NCBI GenBank assembly: GCA_946902985.2
Contig: OX336395.1
Span: 18,578,708 to 18,642,707 of the forward strand
DNA length: 64,000 nt
Direction of reading: 5' to 3'
Origin: Meconema thalassinum
Taxonomy: Eukaryota; Arthropoda; Insecta; Orthoptera; Tettigoniidae
Shown here piece after piece: positions 60,001 through 64,000 of this stretch; position 1 is the stretch's first letter; each line of letters starts with the position of its first letter. The position numbers were made by a program, and so were the translations under genes. Below the pieces are notes generated by a model. That model made no database searches, was not told where the DNA came from, and saw only the letters and a list, made by a program, of their open reading frames with translations.

Positions 60001-63000
60001 TCACGGGCATAGCAGTTCAGCATGCTACCCACTACACCACTGAAGCCGCAATCACGGGCATAGCAGTTCAGCATGCTACCCACTACACCACTGAGCCGCA
60101 ATCACGGGCATAGCAGTTCAGCATGCTACCCACTACACCACTGAGCCGCAATCTCGGGCATAGCAGTTCAGCATGCTACCCACTACACCACTGAGCCGCA
60201 ATCTCGGGCATAGCAGTTCAGCATGCTACCCACTACATCACTGAGCCGCTACTTCAGTAGGCAATCTCGGGCTTAGCAGTTCAGCATGCTACCCACTACA
60301 CCACTGAGCCACAATCACGGGCATAGCAGTTCAGCATGCTACCCACTACACCACTGAGCCACAATCACGGGCATAGCAGTTCAGCATGCTACCCACTACA
60401 CCACTGAGCCACAATCACGGGCTTAGCAGTTCAGCATGCTACCCACTACACCACTGAGCCACAATCACGGGCATAGCAGTTCAGCATGCTACCCACTACA
60501 CCACTGAAGCCGCAATCTCGGGCATAGCAGTTCAGCATGCTACCCACTACACCACTGAGCCACAATCACGGGCATAGCAGTTCAGCATGCTACCCACTAC
60601 ACCACTGAGCCACAATCTCGGGCATAGCAGTTCAGCATGCTACCCACTACACCACTGAGCCACAATCTCGGGCATAGCAGTTCAGCATGCTACCCACTAC
60701 ACCACTGAGCCACAATCTCGGGCATAGCAGTTCAGTATGCTACCCACTACACCACTGAGCCGCAATCTCGGGCATAGCAGTTCAGCATGCTACCCACTAC
60801 TCCACTGAGCCGCAATCTCGGGCATAGCAGTTCAGCATGCTACCCACTACACCACTGAGCCGCAATCTCGGGCATAGCAGTTCAGCATGCTACCCACTAC
60901 TCCACTGAGCCGCAATCTCGGGCATAGCAGTTCAGCATGCTACCCACTACACCACTGAGCCGCTACTTCAGTAGGCAATCTCGGGCATAGCAGTTCAGCA
61001 TGCTACCCACTACACCACTGAGCCGCAATCTTGGGCATAGCAGTTCAGCATGCTACCCACTACACCACTGAGCCGCAATCTTGGGCATAGCAGTTCAGCA
61101 TGCTACCCACTTCACCACTGAGCCGCTACTTCAGTAGGCAATCTCGGGCATAGCAGTTCAGCATGCTACCCACTACACCACTGAGCCGCAATCTCGGGCA
61201 TAGCAGTTCAGCATGCTACCCACTACACCACTGAGCCACAATCTCGGGCATAGCAGTTCAGCATGCTACCCACTACATCACTGAGCCGCTACTTCAGTAG
61301 GCAATCTCGGGCATAGCAGTTCAGCATGCTACCCACTACACCACTGAGCCACAATCACGGGCATAGCAGTTCAGCATGCTAACCACTACATCACTGAGCC
61401 GCTACTTCAGTAGGCAATCTCGGGCATAGCAGTTCAGCATGCTACCCACTACACCACTGAGCCACAATCTCGGGCATAGCAGTTCAGCATGCTACCCACT
61501 ACACCACTGAGCCGCAATCTCGGGCATAGCAGTTCAGCATGCTAACCACTACACCACTGAGCCGCAATCTCGGGCATAGCAGTTCAGCATGCTAACCACT
61601 ACACCACTGAGCCACAATCTCGGGAATAGCAGTTCAGCATGCTACCCACTACACCACTGAGCCACAATCACGGGCATAGCAGTTCAGCATGCTACCCACT
61701 ACACCACTGAGCCGCAATCTCGGGCATAGCAGTTTAGCATGCTAACCACTACACCACTGAGCCGCAATCTTGGGCATAGCAGTTCAGCATGCTACCCACT
61801 ACACCACTGAGCCGCAATCTTGGGCATAGCACTTCAGCATGCTACCCACTACACCACTGAAGCCGCAATCTCGAGCACAGCAGTTCAGCATGCTATCCAC
61901 TACACCACTGAGCCGTAATCTCGGGCATAGCAGTTCAGCATGCTACCCACTACATCACTGAGCCACTACTTCAGTAGGCAATCTCGGGCATAGCAGTTCA
62001 GCATGCTACCCACTACACCACTGAGCCACAATCTCGGGCATAGCAGTTCAGCATGCTACCCACTACACCACTGAAGCCGCAATCACGGGCATAGCAGTTC
62101 AGCATGCTACCCACTACATCACTGAAGCCGCAATCAAGGGCATAGCAGTTCAGCATGCTACCCACTACATCACTGAAGCCGCAATCACGGGCATAGCAGT
62201 TCAGCATGCTACCCACTACACCACTGAGCCACAATCTCGGGCATAGCAGTTCAGCATGCTACCCACTACACCACTGAGCCGCTACTTCAGTAGGCAATCT
62301 CGGGCATAGCAGTTCAGCATGCTACCCACTACACCACTGAAGCCGCAATCTCGGGCATAGCAGTTCAGCATGCTACCCACTACACCACTGAGCCGCAATC
62401 TTGGGCATAGCAGTTCAGCATGCTACCCACTACACCACTGAAGCCGCAATCACGGGCATAGCAGTTCAGCATGCTACCCACTATACCACTGAGCCGTAAT
62501 CTCGGGCATAGCAGTTCAGCATGCTACCCACTACATCACTGAGCCGCAATCACGGGCATAGCAGTTCAGCATGCTACCCACTATACCACTGAGCCGTAAT
62601 CTCGGGCATAGCAGTTCAGCATGCTACCCACTACACCACTGAGCCACAATCTCGGGCATAGCAGTTCAGCATGCTACCCACTACATCACTGAGCCGCAAT
62701 CACGGGCATAGCAGTTCAGCATGCTACCCACTACACCACTGAAGCCGCAATCTCGGGCATAGCAGTTCAGCATGCTACCCACTACACCACTGAGCCGCAA
62801 TCTTGGGCATAGCAGTTCAGCATGCTACCCACTACACCACTGAAGCCGCAATCACGGGCATAGCAGTTCAGCATGCTACCCACTATACCACTGAGCCGTA
62901 ATCTCGGGCATAGCAGTTCAGCATGCTACCCACTACACCACTGAGCCGCTACTTCAGTAGGCAATCTCGGGCATAGCAGGTCAGCATGCTACCCACTACA

Positions 63001-63885
63001 CCACTGAAGCCGCAATCTCGGGCATAGCAGTTCAGCATGCTACCCACTACATCACTGAGCCACTACTTCAGTAGGCAATCTCGGGCATAACAGTTCAGCA
63101 TGCTACCCACTACACCACTGAAGCCGCAATCTCGGGCATAGCAGTTCAGCATGCTACCCACTACACCACTGAGCCGCAATCTTGGGCATAGCAGTTCAGC
63201 ATGCTACCCACTACACCACTGAGCCGCAATCTCGGGCATAGCAGTTCAGCATGCTACCCACTACATCACTGAGCCACTACTTCAGTAGGCAATCTCGGGC
63301 ATAGCAGTTCAGCATGCTACCCACTACACCACTGAGCCACTACTTCAGTAGGCAATCTCGGGCATAACAGTTCAGCATGCTACCCACTACACCACTGAGC
63401 CGCAATCTCGGGCATAGCAGTTCAGCATGCTACCCACTACACCACTGAGCCACAATCTCGGGCATAGCAGTTCAGCATGCTACCCACTACATCACTGAGC
63501 CGCAATCTCGGGCATAGCAGTTCAGCATGCTACCCACTACACCACTGAGCCGCAATCTCGGGCATAGCAGTTCAGCATGCTACCCACTACACCACTGAGC
63601 CACAATCTCGGGCATAGCAGTTCAGCATGCTACCCACTACACCACTGAGCCACAATCTCGGGCATAGCAGTTCAGCATGCTACCCACTACACCACTGAGC
63701 CACTACTTCAGTAGGCAATCTCGGGCATAGCAGTTCAGCATGCTACCCACTACATTACTGAGCCGCTACTTCAGTAGGCAATCTCGGGCATAGCAGTTCA
63801 GCATGCTACCCACTACACCACTGAGCCGCAATCTCGGGCATAGCAGTTCAGCATGCTACCCACTACACCACTGAGCCGCAATCTC
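57053..63885. repeat. Satellite block B (about 6.8 kb), second copy
   Basis: This repeats block A with few substitutions, for example CAGATCAGCATGCTACCCGC near 58774, where block A has CAGTTCAGCATGCTACCCAC. It lacks 350 bp, exactly seven 50-bp units, relative to block A somewhere within 52141-52600. After about 63885 the match to a further copy ends. Confidence 0.85.
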
Positions 63886-64000
63886 GGGCATAGCAGTTCA
63901 GTATGCTACCCACTATACCACTGAGCCGCAATCTCGGGCATAGCAGTTCAGCATGCTACCCACTACATCACTGAGCCACTACTTCAGTAGGCAATCTCGG

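Larger units (their letters stand above)
46817..64000. repeat. SINE-head satellite, 50-bp and 63-bp units, about 330 copies
   Basis: A 50-bp unit containing ATCTCGGGCATAGCAGTTCA, GCATGCTACCCACTAC and CACTGAGCC is repeated to the window end. A 63-bp form has a 13-bp insert (CTACTTCAGTAGG) before CAATCTCGGG, and a 51-bp form has CTGAAGCC. The copy number is my estimate from length. Units beside the SINE (46817-46990) are the most diverged and keep the 63-bp form, so the array probably grew from there. Read on the minus strand, each unit looks like a tRNA 5' half with an A-box-like stretch (GTGTAGTGGGTAGCATG) but no B box. Short stop-free frames at 55185-55406 and 62013-62234 are by-products. 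Confidence 0.97.

Noticed and set aside
46817..64000. CRISPR array or tRNA gene cluster
   Set aside because: Units are contiguous with no unique spacers, and each has only a tRNA 5'-half-like sequence without a B box, so neither fits.

Overview
This is eukaryotic DNA, most likely from an insect with a large, repeat-rich genome. A polyneopteran is the best guess, based on the style of the LINEs, tRNA-derived SINEs and C2H2 zinc-finger genes (inference, not proven by the window). There are no operons, bacterial genes, rRNA genes or intact tRNA genes.

1 to 34.3 kb: a minus-strand C2H2 zinc-finger gene is spread over about 34 kb. Four short acidic exons (34253-34203, 30454-30350, 27609-27502, 10383-10325) have proper splice sites and matching phases. 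They lead into a zinc-finger exon (416-1) that runs off the left edge. Its introns are packed with mobile DNA: minus-strand LINE remnants (5.9-7.9 kb), 82-bp and 67-bp tandem repeats, a Penelope-like or other inverted-repeat insertion with a 12-bp target duplication (10561-11238), a dead LINE (11.4-14.0 kb), a Tc1/mariner MITE (14360-14813), a P-type element (15203-17164), a PIF/Harbinger element (17768-20592), SINEs, and a LINE relic with an internally amplified 80-bp piece (31.4-33.5 kb).

The PIF/Harbinger element is the highlight. It has TAA target duplications, terminal inverted repeats, a MADF-BESS gene on the plus strand and a DDE transposase gene on the minus strand. Each gene has two exons, and each intron holds one whole exon of the other gene on the opposite strand. 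The MADF-BESS frame is intact (312 aa). The transposase (348 codons) has two stop codons and the first catalytic Asp changed to Asn.

34.4 to 36.8 kb: a truncated Tc1/mariner-type transposon is followed by an apparently complete one with an intact 341-aa DD34E transposase and 36-bp terminal repeats matching at 35 of 36 positions.

36.8 to 44.7 kb: AT-rich intergenic DNA, then a plus-strand zinc-finger array pseudogene. It is divergent from the first gene and uses the same entry phase in its finger exon. A 1,708-bp TG...CA element, probably a solo LTR, splits it and is flanked by a 4-bp duplication (ACCG).

45.3 to 64 kb: a 5'-truncated, broken LINE with a (TAA)n tail, then a SINE whose tRNA-like head has been amplified into a satellite. 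The satellite has 50-bp and 63-bp units and fills the window from about 46.8 kb to the end. A block of about 7.2 kb within it is tandemly duplicated, and the second copy lacks seven 50-bp units.
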